Source: Anaerocolumna sp. AGMB13025 (lineage in GTDB: Bacteria; Bacillota; Clostridia; Lachnospirales; Lachnospiraceae). From it: DNA of 64,000 nt. Below, piece after piece: positions 16,865 to 25,083 of the stretch (its first letter is position 1; every line of letters begins with the position of its first letter). The stretch spans positions 5,316,501 through 5,380,500 of the forward strand of contig NZ_CP121445.1 in the NCBI RefSeq assembly GCF_029689925.1, in the 5' to 3' direction. Position numbers and translations under genes: made by a program. Under the pieces are notes generated by a model. That model did no database searches. It was not told the origin of the DNA and saw only the letters and a program-made list of their open reading frames with translations.

Positions 16865-17998
16865 TCATTCCTTCTTATCCACATTCAGAGTAGCACCGCA
16901 GCCTTTTGCTTCCGCACCTTTTACTCTTCCGATAATCCGCATGGCGGTAAGCCGCCTGCTGCCGTCCGGGTATTCCTGATCGGAAACAATTTCTCCAATA
17001 TCGTCCACTAAAATGGAGGCTCCGGCAAAGGTAGCCGTTCCGTATGCATTCATCATTTGGATAAAGCCCTGTTCTCCTCTATTCTGTAACGGTTTTAACG
17101 TCCTGGTATCGCGGATTACAACTTTTCCCCAGCTTGGAATCTGAAATAAAAAGTCTTTATATTCCTTGGAATAACGGCCAGTAAGTGGAAAACAGTTTTC
17201 CGTAAAGGAGTAGGAATCAATGAAATTCTCTTCCGGTATGCCAAGAAAATCTGATATGCATTCAACAAACTCCTGCTTTCTGATATTGGTTCCAATGCTT
17301 ACAGTTCCTTTCTTGCCATCCCAGCCTCCACCGCCTGTATGTACCAATACGTGCTTTCCCAGACAAAAAGGATTCATAGTTTCCTTTAACTTGCTGACTG
17401 CGCTATAAAGTAAAGGGGTTGAACCCCGAATGGATAAATGGTGGTCAAATCCATCGTGTACCATTAAAAACCTGATAAACTCCTCCATATCTACCGTCAG
17501 GTTATCTCCCTCCGGTTTAATCACAAATACCGTGTTCTCTTTAAAGTGAAAAGAGTCTAAAAGATTACCCATATAGGATTCGGTCTCTTTTCCATAGATA
17601 ACCTCACTTCTATATTTTTTCATTACTTCCGGTCTTGGATAAAATACCAAATCCTGCTCTGTATTGGGGCAGTATACATCCTTGTTAAGCTCGTTAAATC
17701 TCTGCATCTGCATAATATCACAAACCTGTCTCCCCACAATACTGGGGTCACCGCTGGTACTGCTGGACACTGTCCATTTGTCAACCGCCTCAAGGGGTAC
17801 CCGTAACAAGCTAGTATACATTTGGGCTGACTTTTTAAACAAAGTTGTTGCAATAAACGGCGCCTCTTGTAAATCCACCGGCGTATTCAGATGTACACAT
17901 GGGTCAAACCCCTGGCTGTCACATAGATACTTGTAAGCGGGACAGGTATTGTACTGTCCGATTAGATTGTCCTTTAAATCCTTAAAAAAATTTCCCAT
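16865..17998 (-). CDS. luxE: LuxE-like acyl-protein synthetase
   Basis: A 377-residue protein of the LuxE family, which activates fatty acids with ATP to acyl-AMP and carries the acyl group on a Cys before transfer to LuxC. An adenylation-type loop reads SSSTSGDPS near residue 79, and GGGGWDGKKG lies near 226. A Cys at residue 367 near the C-terminus sits where the acylated Cys of Vibrio LuxE (about 364) is known to be. AGGAGG precedes the ATG by seven bases. It is the first gene of the leftward luxE-luxC-SDR-lipase cluster. The family assignment is good; the acid substrate is unknown. Confidence 0.9.
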   Translation of the reverse strand: MGNFFKDLKDNLIGQYNTCPAYKYLCDSQGFDPCVHLNTPVDLQEAPFIATTLFKKSAQMYTSLLRVPLEAVDKWTVSSSTSGDPSIVGRQVCDIMQMQRFNELNKDVYCPNTEQDLVFYPRPEVMKKYRSEVIYGKETESYMGNLLDSFHFKENTVFVIKPEGDNLTVDMEEFIRFLMVHDGFDHHLSIRGSTPLLYSAVSKLKETMNPFCLGKHVLVHTGGGGWDGKKGTVSIGTNIRKQEFVECISDFLGIPEENFIDSYSFTENCFPLTGRYSKEYKDFLFQIPSWGKVVIRDTRTLKPLQNRGEQGFIQMMNAYGTATFAGASILVDDIGEIVSDQEYPDGSRRLTAMRIIGRVKGAEAKGCGATLNVDKKE

Positions 17999-18111
17999 AG
18001 CATAACCTCCTAAAATATTATTTAAACTCCCACAATTTATACACTCGTTATACTCTCAATTAAATCAATATGCAAACCACTGATAGCTAATTGGTTTACA
18101 TAATTTCCTAA

Positions 18112-19096
18112 TTGCAAGAGCTTGTATTACGTATTTCTTCCATTTTCTCCCATTATCTCGTTTTTTCATCTGTTTGCGAAATATCCTGGGCATTAGTCTA
18201 TGGAAAGCAGGACAAGCTATCGGATGTCTTGCGACAGACTAACTTTGATAATGGTACCTTCAATACCATAACGAATTTAAGCGCAAATGCAATCGATGTT
18301 ACCGAGATATTCTGCGATGTCGTTGGTTTTGCGGAAATAGGGGTAGGTGTTGCAAAGCTGTTTAAGAAAAATGGATGGAAGTTGGTTAAAAAATAAAGGC
18401 TCCATGGATTTTTCTGACTTGAATCATGGTAAAAAGAATGGTATTGTAACTTTAGAGAGTAATATTAAGCAGGTATATGCGAATGCAGGGAATGATGCAT
18501 CGGGGCTTGAGAAGGTTAGTGATTTAGCTAAGGGTTCGGGTAATATAAGTGGAACCGATGGTTCTTTTAGGAATGGAATGTCTTCAAAAGATTTGGAGGG
18601 CTATGAAAAATACTGGAAAGGAGTGGCTGAAAAAACCTCAAATGATGCACTTGATATGGAGATATCCAACATGAATAGTGGAAATATTAAAAAACCAAAT
18701 GGTGATGCATATAGTTCTACTAAAATTAGTGCTGCTGTTGATATGAATACTGGTGATATATATCTTGGATATTCTGGAAAGAAAGGATATAATCCATCAA
18801 AACCCGATTATATGAACGGGGATATTATTGAACCAAGTCTACAGGCTCGGATTAATAATACTAAGAATATTGCAGCAAATGATTTAAACAATCCATATAG
18901 AGAGAAATCTAGCTACGAACCATGGTCAGTTGATAATTGTGCAGAAGTATATGCAACAAATAAAGCATTACAAAATGGTGCGGATATAGACAATATTTTC
19001 ATAAATACTAAAACGGTCAATACGGGAGAATATGCTCCTCCTTGTGATAACTGCAAAATAACATTTAATGGTTTTCTTATGCCAAATGGAGAATAA
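18112..19096 (+). pseudogene. C-terminal remnant of a polymorphic toxin with YwqJ-like deaminase tip, frameshifted
   Basis: Two overlapping frames read as one protein if a single base is removed from the A-run near 18388. The first frame supplies a pre-toxin segment (VFGFAEIGVGVAKLF-like, to about 18390). The second carries the toxin tip: NCAEVYATNKAL and, 40 residues later, PPCDNCKITF, giving the C-A-E plus P-x-C-x2-C zinc motif of YwqJ-type nucleic-acid deaminases in polymorphic toxins. No N-terminal trafficking region (LXG, RHS, WXG) and no convincing start codon is present, so only the tip cassette remains. Its immunity gene follows after three bases. A functional start downstream of the shift (for example ATG near 18404) cannot be ruled out. 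Confidence 0.75.
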
Positions 19097-19099
19097 TAT

Positions 19100-19570
19100 A
19101 TGAATGATATTACATTAAAGAGGTTAGAAGAGTCTGGATGGTTTTTAGATAGAAAAATAAATATTAAAGAAATTAAAGAAATATATGAACAAAGGGGATT
19201 TGTATTGATTGATATTGTGCAGAGGTTTTTGGAGAATTATGGGATGTTGGAGTTCAAATTTCCTAAAAAAGGATCTCCTTTTAACACAATAGAAACGGTA
19301 AGTTTTAATCCTTTTTCTGCACTAGGTAATAATATTAGAAAAGAGTTTTTTAATAAAATATTAGAAGAATTTCCTGAAGTTGCAGAAATAAAAGAAAATG
19401 AGTTTTATCCAATCGGTGAAATCGCTAGAGGTAATATGATTTTATTGATGACTAATGAAGGGAAATTTTTTAGTTATACTGATGGCTGTCTAGTAAAGAA
19501 TGGAGAAAATATTAGTGATATGTTAGACTGTGTAGTCGGAGAAATATATCTTCCATATATTTATGATTAA
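19100..19570 (+). CDS. SUKH-family immunity protein (SUKH-3-like)
   Basis: A 156-residue cytoplasmic protein starting three bases after the deaminase frame stops. The start region, LKRLEESGWFLDRKINIKEI, is like SUKH-3 proteins, which are the usual immunity partners of YwqJ deaminase toxins. The middle has FLENYGMLEF and the end has the paired FFSYTDGCLVKNG / MLDCVVGEIYLP strands. Its expected role is to bind and block the deaminase tip. The toxin frame upstream is broken, so this may be a retained orphan immunity gene. Confidence in the family is moderate because it was judged by eye. Confidence 0.75.
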   Translation: MNDITLKRLEESGWFLDRKINIKEIKEIYEQRGFVLIDIVQRFLENYGMLEFKFPKKGSPFNTIETVSFNPFSALGNNIRKEFFNKILEEFPEVAEIKENEFYPIGEIARGNMILLMTNEGKFFSYTDGCLVKNGENISDMLDCVVGEIYLPYIYD

Positions 19571-19660
19571 TATTAGTAAGGATAAGTTGATGATTTTTGA
19601 TGCGGTGTACCATACAGACACATTAGAAAGTCTTGAATTTATCTGGTTTCATTGTAACTA

Positions 19661-19875
19661 CGACCACCTGGCAGGTAACTATTGATTTATTGATGACCAC
19701 CTAATAAGAAAGAAAGGTTTTGATAAAAATCCTTATGCAGTCGGCATTGCCGGCTGCTGAAACCGGCAGGAGCGCCGTAAGGTGCACCTGCCTTTAACCT
19801 GCATCATTTTCGCCCCCATGGTTCACCCCTGTTTTAGTGCAGGAATTGAGCGGAAATATTCTTCACCCAGATTTT
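19661..19875. mobile_element. Possible insertion-sequence scar
   Basis: A locally GC-rich stretch (19740-19860) stands out from AT-rich surroundings and includes inverted GCCGGCTGCTG / CCGGC blocks. Two copies of GACCACCT, 33 bp apart (19662 and 19695), resemble repeated transposase-binding sites at IS ends. No transposase frame is present. The 393-bp gap 19571-19963 contains nothing else recognisable except the leader of the next gene. Confidence 0.35.
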
Positions 19876-19963
19876 TAAATAGCTGCATGTATGCGACTTG
19901 AAGCCATATAAAAAAATAGCCATAGATGCGACTTTTTCTTAAAGTAGATAGAAGGAGAAAATA

Positions 19964-20410
19964 ATGAGAATAACTGAAATTGACTTAGAACTTGAAGATA
20001 TTGAATGGTATGGTATTGATGAAAATGGTAGAATCGCCCAATTTACATCAGGTGGAAGTAAGATAGTCCCTGAATTTATATGTGAATCAAGAGAAAAACT
20101 TGATGTAGTGTGTGAGTTTTTTGAAAACTTCAGTCCTCGCATCGTAGAAGAAGTTATATTTGAAGTGCCTAAATATCCAAGAAAAGAATATTTGCAAGAA
20201 TGCAAAAAAATATCTCAAAAAGGTTTATATTGTTTTGATATTTCTAATGAGCAAGATTCTACAGACGGATATATACTTATATGTACACCGTCTTACGAAT
20301 TACAAATTTCAGAATTACCAGAAATTATACAAAGCATTTTATCAAGTTATAGAATACCTAATGTAAACTTTAATAATTGTAAAATTATTTCAATAGAAAA
20401 AGCTTATTAG
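19964..20410 (+). CDS. Hypothetical protein, 148 residues, immunity-like context
   Basis: Not recognised. Start at 19964 is well supported by AGAAGGAGAAAATA. The product is acidic and soluble, begins MRITEIDLELEDIEWYGID and contains alternating acidic strands. Its size and its place right after a toxin-immunity pair suggest an orphan immunity gene, which is inference. No membrane segment, signal peptide or metal motif. Confidence 0.6.
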   Translation: MRITEIDLELEDIEWYGIDENGRIAQFTSGGSKIVPEFICESREKLDVVCEFFENFSPRIVEEVIFEVPKYPRKEYLQECKKISQKGLYCFDISNEQDSTDGYILICTPSYELQISELPEIIQSILSSYRIPNVNFNNCKIISIEKAY

Positions 20411-20598
20411 AGAATAGTAGTTTGGAGACACATCTGTTCATCTACAATTACATATACATTTACGAAGCTTTTACTCCATCGATGAATCCATGCCGATATA
20501 GAAAAGCTTCTTTTAAAGCAATTTGGCTTAAAAGGGAGTTAATGTAATTTTAACCAGCTTATTTAATCATAAAAAAACCGTTAATTGAGGGAGAAAAG

Positions 20599-20775
20599 AT
20601 GTCAGCGATAAAAATACAAACAGCATTTCTATATACCGTTAAAGGAGTTGCTTTGATGAAGCTAAGCGATGGCTCTGGTAGTGCTCTTGATATTCAATTG
20701 GATGCAGGTAATTATAATGAAAAAGATTTGATTGGAAAAACCTTAAATACAATTGATAGTGAATTTAATTTATAA
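20599..20775 (+). CDS. Small hypothetical protein, 58 residues
   Basis: An open frame from ATG 20599 to TAA 20775 with GAGGGAGAAAAG just upstream. It begins MSAIKIQTAF and ends DSEFNL. No family recognised; it may be a truncated end of a larger gene. The rest of 20411-20979 is AT-rich with stops in all frames, apart from short stretches near 20465-20545 and 20895-20965 that read like gene fragments. Confidence 0.4.
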   Translation: MSAIKIQTAFLYTVKGVALMKLSDGSGSALDIQLDAGNYNEKDLIGKTLNTIDSEFNL

Positions 20776-20979
20776 GAAAAGCATATAAAGGATAAACCTT
20801 CAAAGCAAAACAGAATACTAAAAAGTTATTATTGATAAAAAGAAAAATACTTCTTACAAATGTCGCAGCTGGATTTAATTATAAGTACTGGTCAAGTAAT
20901 TAGCAGAAATTGACGAGGCTGAATTGGCACTTTCAGAATGGTATATCAATAAATTGAGCCATATTAGGAGGTCAATAGT

Positions 20980-21348
20980 ATGAATCATTTTTGTAGAATT
21001 GAGAATATAAAAATACACACAATATTAACAGCTAAAGAAGCTTATCATATAGCAAAAGAATATCATAAATTGTATAACATTGATGGTTTAATTCCAGAGG
21101 ATATAAATAAGGCAGTATACCTGGATGAAAATAATCATATTACAAATGAGGTTACATGGATGATTCGCTCATACCTTGAAGAAAATACTTTAGAGGGAAT
21201 GGATGAGTTAACAATTATGGTATCGGATAGCAGTAAGCAAGTGAGCCATGTGTTAGATCACAATGGTATACCAGTAAATAATCAAAAAGTCGATATTTAT
21301 GATAATGAGGAACTTTATAAATTATTTGATGATGATGAAATACTATGA
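20980..21348 (+). CDS. Hypothetical protein, 122 residues, immunity-like context
   Basis: Not recognised. The ATG is preceded by TTAGGAGGTCAATAGT, a strong ribosome site. The product is soluble and acidic, with an N-terminal helix TAKEAYHIAKEYHKLYN and a C-terminal DNEELYKLFDDDEIL tail. It lies among other small unknown genes downstream of the toxin remnant, so an immunity role is possible but unproved. Confidence 0.6.
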   Translation: MNHFCRIENIKIHTILTAKEAYHIAKEYHKLYNIDGLIPEDINKAVYLDENNHITNEVTWMIRSYLEENTLEGMDELTIMVSDSSKQVSHVLDHNGIPVNNQKVDIYDNEELYKLFDDDEIL

Positions 21349-21462
21349 GGATTATAATTTAAAATTACACTTTTAATATACAGATGGTAAATTTGAAAAG
21401 GCTGCATTTGACTCAGAAAAAAGCTGGTGGGATTATAATAATTTAATGAATAGAGGAAACAA

Positions 21463-21735
21463 ATGAATAAAGATTGGATAAGCATAATACCTAAAATAAC
21501 AGCACACCCGAAAGATAACCATCGAGTAAAATGTCCTAATTGTGGAGAGTATGGGATTGAGTATATATATGTCGGGGATGAGAAAACAAAAATTGGATAT
21601 CTACAAATTTGGTGCAGAAAGTGTTTAAAAGGAATTTATGTTAGCAGAGTAATAGCTCCAGCTAATGCTAATTTTGCTACATTTGATGATGACTTAAAAG
21701 AAATAGTTCCTAATTATGATTTCATAAATGATTAA
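21463..21735 (+). CDS. Small zinc-ribbon protein, 90 residues
   Basis: Starts at 21463 after GAGGAAACAA. Two Cys pairs, CPNC (about residue 24) and CRKC (about 51), make a classical zinc ribbon around a beta hairpin. The family is not recognised beyond that. It resembles small zinc-ribbon proteins found near toxin-immunity arrays. The DNA after its stop (21736-21900) reads like a decayed frame. Confidence 0.6.
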   Translation: MNKDWISIIPKITAHPKDNHRVKCPNCGEYGIEYIYVGDEKTKIGYLQIWCRKCLKGIYVSRVIAPANANFATFDDDLKEIVPNYDFIND

Positions 21736-21956
21736 GATATAAAAAGTTTCTTTGACCAATATAGTTCAAAAAATTTGTTTCCAAAAGACTATGAAGATTT
21801 TGTTTCTGATGATAAAATAGAATTAAAATTGATAAAAGATAAAAACAACTTTTTAAGTAAAACCAATAAGAATACTATGATATAATATACCAACCTAACA
21901 TTCCAGCAATTAAGATATTGAATAATCAGATTACTCCAAAGAAACAGGAGCTATAT

Positions 21957-22799
21957 ATGAAGGATTTTGACAAACTGGGTTATTTAAATGATGATTTTAG
22001 GATATTTCATAATATAGATGATAAGAAGAAAGAATTTGACTTTCACTATCATGACTTTAATAAGATCATGATTTTTTTGCGTGGCAATATAAGCTATTCC
22101 ATTGAAGGCAGAAATTATCTTCTGAAACCCTACGACATCGTTTTGGTCAATGCCGGTGAAATACATAAGCCGTCATTTCTAGAAGAATCTACTTACGAAC
22201 GGGTTATTATCTATGTTTCTCCTGAGTTTATCCGCTCTTATAAGGAGAAGGATTATGATCTGAATTACTGTTTTGAACGGGCTAAAAAAGAGCATTCCAA
22301 TGTTTTAAGAATCCATTCCATGGATAAGAGTAAGCTCTATCAGGTATGCCTGGAACTGGAACACTCCCTCCATAATAATGATTTTGCCAACGAATTATAT
22401 CAGAAGATTTTATTTTTGGAATTTATGATCCAGTTAAACAGAACGGCCATATCCAACCGCATTAATTATCAGGATTCGGATATGGCCAATACAAAACTTC
22501 TTGAAATTCTGGATTATATCAATGAACACCTTATAGAAGATATGACCATTGACAATTTAGCGGCTAAATTTTACCTTAACCGTTATTACTTAATGCATTT
22601 TTTTAAGGAGGGCACTGGTTATACCATCGGAAATTATATTACCGAAAAACGCCTGCTCCTTGCAAAGAGTCTGGTACAAAAGGGAAGTTCCATCACTGAA
22701 GCCTGTTTTGAAAGCGGCTTTAAGAATTATTCCACCTTTTCCAGAGCCTTTAAAAAAGCTTTTAATACAGTACCTAAAAATGCACCATTTATCGATTAA
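21957..22799 (+). CDS. AraC-family transcriptional regulator
   Basis: About 280 residues: cupin-like N-terminus (FHYHDFNKIMIFLRG, LLKPYDIVLVNAGEIHKP) and two C-terminal helix-turn-helix motifs (IDNLAAKFYLNRYYLMHFFK; ITEACFESGFKNYSTFSRAFKK). The ATG at 21957 has CAGGAG at proper distance; an upstream in-frame TTG at 21918 has none. The gene is convergent with the Gfo/Idh-glycyl-radical operon, ending 66 bp from it, and may regulate that operon. The final GVSP-type Pro motif of AraC proteins reads NTVPKNAPF, slightly degenerate. Confidence 0.88.
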   Translation: MKDFDKLGYLNDDFRIFHNIDDKKKEFDFHYHDFNKIMIFLRGNISYSIEGRNYLLKPYDIVLVNAGEIHKPSFLEESTYERVIIYVSPEFIRSYKEKDYDLNYCFERAKKEHSNVLRIHSMDKSKLYQVCLELEHSLHNNDFANELYQKILFLEFMIQLNRTAISNRINYQDSDMANTKLLEILDYINEHLIEDMTIDNLAAKFYLNRYYLMHFFKEGTGYTIGNYITEKRLLLAKSLVQKGSSITEACFESGFKNYSTFSRAFKKAFNTVPKNAPFID

Positions 22800-22865
22800 A
22801 ATTATTACGATGAGATGTCTTGCCATTTATACCGTTTATTCGTTAGCTTATTGGTTTTATTCCCT

Positions 22866-23963
22866 TTAATCCAGTTTTGGAATCTCTATTTCCACTTCTC
22901 TCTTTAACTTACTGGAACGATAGATCCCATCGCAGATTGCCTGGTTGTATATAATTTCTTCCCCAGGGATTGGTGATGGACGGCCTTGTATAATAGCATC
23001 GCAGAAATCGCGGACCTTTGCCTCAAAGATATCTACCTGTTTCGGGGATTCGTATGCGTCAAAGGGCAGGGAGGGCAGCACGTAACTGTCGATATTCTGA
23101 CCGTTTACGTCGGTAAAATACATAACCCGGGAGGGTTTATTCGCATAATCGAACTCATTTTTAATCTTAATGCCGCCTTCGGTACCAAGCCATAACGTAT
23201 CACCCAGGGAATCGGCATGCATAGCCCAGGATTGCTTAAATATAAATGTCAAATCATGTTCCATACGCACAAATGCCACAGAAAAATCATCTACATTAAA
23301 GGTATCCGCACCTGAGAAGTATTTTGGGTTCTTTCCGAAATAATCCGAGGCCATAGCGGATACCGTTAAGGGCTTTGGATAACTAACCGCATGGAGGCAC
23401 TGATCGATGGAATAACAGCCGATATCACCAAGACAGCCAAAACCGGCTTTTTCTCCTTCAACAAAGGTTCCTCCCGGGATACCTCTTCTTCTGCCGCCGC
23501 CGCTTTGTATGTAATAAACCTTTCCAAGGGCTCCGGAGGCAATGATATCATCTACTTTTTTCCGTCCGATATCATAACGTGGCTGAAAACCGATGGTTAA
23601 TATTTTATTGGCTTTTTTCGAGGCTTTCACCATGTCTACCGCTTCCTGTAAGGTAAAGGACATGGGTTTTTCACACTGCACATGTAGACCTGCTTCTAAG
23701 GCTGCAATGGTACATTCCGCATGGGTAGTATTGTAAGTACATATACTTACGCCGTCCATTTCCACATTCTCAAGGAGTTCTCTGGCACTTTGAAAAGCCT
23801 GGGCTTTTGGCAACTCCCACTTATCTAAGAATTCTCTAGCTTTACCGGGTACAATATCTGCACCGCCCACAATCTCCACATCTTCAAACTTTTTATAAGC
23901 AGCCATATGGGCACCGGCAATACCACCGGTTCCAATAATCCCTATTCTTAATTTTTTACTCAT
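22866..23963 (-). CDS. Gfo/Idh/MocA-family oxidoreductase
   Basis: A 365-residue NAD(P)-dependent dehydrogenase that typically oxidises a sugar, sugar acid or cyclitol hydroxyl. The Rossmann loop is GIIGTGGIAGAHM at the N-terminus, the EKP motif reads CEKPMSFTLQEA near residue 98, and the second-domain Asp/His segment is GFGCLGDIGCYSIDQCLH. It overlaps the preceding Gfo/Idh gene by four bases (ATGA), so they are translationally coupled. It is the last gene of the activase-glycyl radical enzyme-Gfo-Gfo operon. Substrate is unknown. Confidence 0.9.
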   Translation of the reverse strand: MSKKLRIGIIGTGGIAGAHMAAYKKFEDVEIVGGADIVPGKAREFLDKWELPKAQAFQSARELLENVEMDGVSICTYNTTHAECTIAALEAGLHVQCEKPMSFTLQEAVDMVKASKKANKILTIGFQPRYDIGRKKVDDIIASGALGKVYYIQSGGGRRRGIPGGTFVEGEKAGFGCLGDIGCYSIDQCLHAVSYPKPLTVSAMASDYFGKNPKYFSGADTFNVDDFSVAFVRMEHDLTFIFKQSWAMHADSLGDTLWLGTEGGIKIKNEFDYANKPSRVMYFTDVNGQNIDSYVLPSLPFDAYESPKQVDIFEAKVRDFCDAIIQGRPSPIPGEEIIYNQAICDGIYRSSKLKREVEIEIPKLD

Positions 23964-24940
23964 ATCTGCACTTCCCTCTTTTCTTTATTGGCAATATAAG
24001 CAGCCTCCAAAAGCTCGGTGAGCCTGGTTCCGGCTTCTGCATCAAATAGAATCGGTTTATTATAAAGCACGCCATCCACCCATTGACGCAGCGGATGAGG
24101 TAATGCTTCCGGGAGCTTTGAGGGGGTTACCCAGCCGTTAAATTCCTCATCCATCTTCTTGGAGGTCAGTTTAACCATATTATCACAGATAATTAAAGTT
24201 CCTTCGGTACCATAAACTTCTACCATAGAAGGGGTTTTGTAAGTAACAAGACTGGTTTCTACAATCGCTACCGCGTGATTCTCAAACTCAATGGTGCAGA
24301 CGGAATTATCCTCAACTGCCCTTTCTGTGAAATGGCTGAACATAGAAGATATCCTTACCGGTTTACCTAAAATCCAGCTGGATAGGTACATGGGATGGCA
24401 GCCCAGATCCATCATAGCACCGCCGCCGGCTTTTGTTTCATCATACCAATACTCCGGCAGCCAGTTATTAAGAGCACCGTCGTGGCCATTCCGAATACGA
24501 AGTAAATTGACTTTGCCTACCAAGCCGGCATCAATTACACTTTTAGCATAAAGATTAGTCGGTGTAGTCCGTGCCGGGAAGGATATTGCAAACTTAACTC
24601 CGGCTTTTTTAACTTCGGCGGTAATTTCTTCACATTCCTTCTTAGTAAGAGCCATGGCTTTTTCCGTGAATATGTGCTTGCCTGCCTGTGCGGCTTTCTT
24701 CATAATTTCGGTATGAAGACTTGTGGGAGAACAGATTAAGATACCCTCCACATCTTCCCTGGCTAAGAGTTTATCCATATCCTCTTCAAACTGGACTCCT
24801 AAAGACATCGCCCACTCTCTTCCCCGTTCCGGTTCTTCATCCCATACACAGGTTATCTCTGCATCAGGAAATGATTTGATTATTTCTGCATACCCCTGTG
24901 CATGAACGTGCCATTTACTTATTAATGCTACTTTAAACAT
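23960..24940 (-). CDS. Gfo/Idh/MocA-family oxidoreductase, EKA variant
   Basis: A 326-residue paralogue of the next gene. The expected EKP motif is TEKAMALTKKEC (Pro replaced by Ala), and the second-domain segment is GGAMMDLGCHPMYL with the usual Asp and His. Its N-terminus, FKVALISKWHVHAQGYAE, lacks the glycine-rich Rossmann loop (a WHVHA segment stands there), which is unusual and hints at altered cofactor use or a non-redox role. The start is the ATG at 24940 with GGAGGAGTAATT before it; the longer frame to 25006 has no ribosome site. It follows the glycyl-radical gene by about 140 bp. Confidence 0.85.
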   Translation of the reverse strand: MFKVALISKWHVHAQGYAEIIKSFPDAEITCVWDEEPERGREWAMSLGVQFEEDMDKLLAREDVEGILICSPTSLHTEIMKKAAQAGKHIFTEKAMALTKKECEEITAEVKKAGVKFAISFPARTTPTNLYAKSVIDAGLVGKVNLLRIRNGHDGALNNWLPEYWYDETKAGGGAMMDLGCHPMYLSSWILGKPVRISSMFSHFTERAVEDNSVCTIEFENHAVAIVETSLVTYKTPSMVEVYGTEGTLIICDNMVKLTSKKMDEEFNGWVTPSKLPEALPHPLRQWVDGVLYNKPILFDAEAGTRLTELLEAAYIANKEKREVQI

Positions 24941-25083
24941 AATTACTCCTCCAATTCTTTTTCTATATGTTAATTTTAAATAACATACAAGTTTAAATGT
25001 CTTCAAATATACTGTGCGGTGACAATGATTCGAACAAACTTCCGCAAGTAGTCCCTAAGTATATTGCGTGTTGTTTCGTAACA

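Noticed and set aside
15322..17998. Bioluminescence operon
   Set aside because: luxA, luxB and luxD homologues are absent; only the fatty-acid reductase components are present.
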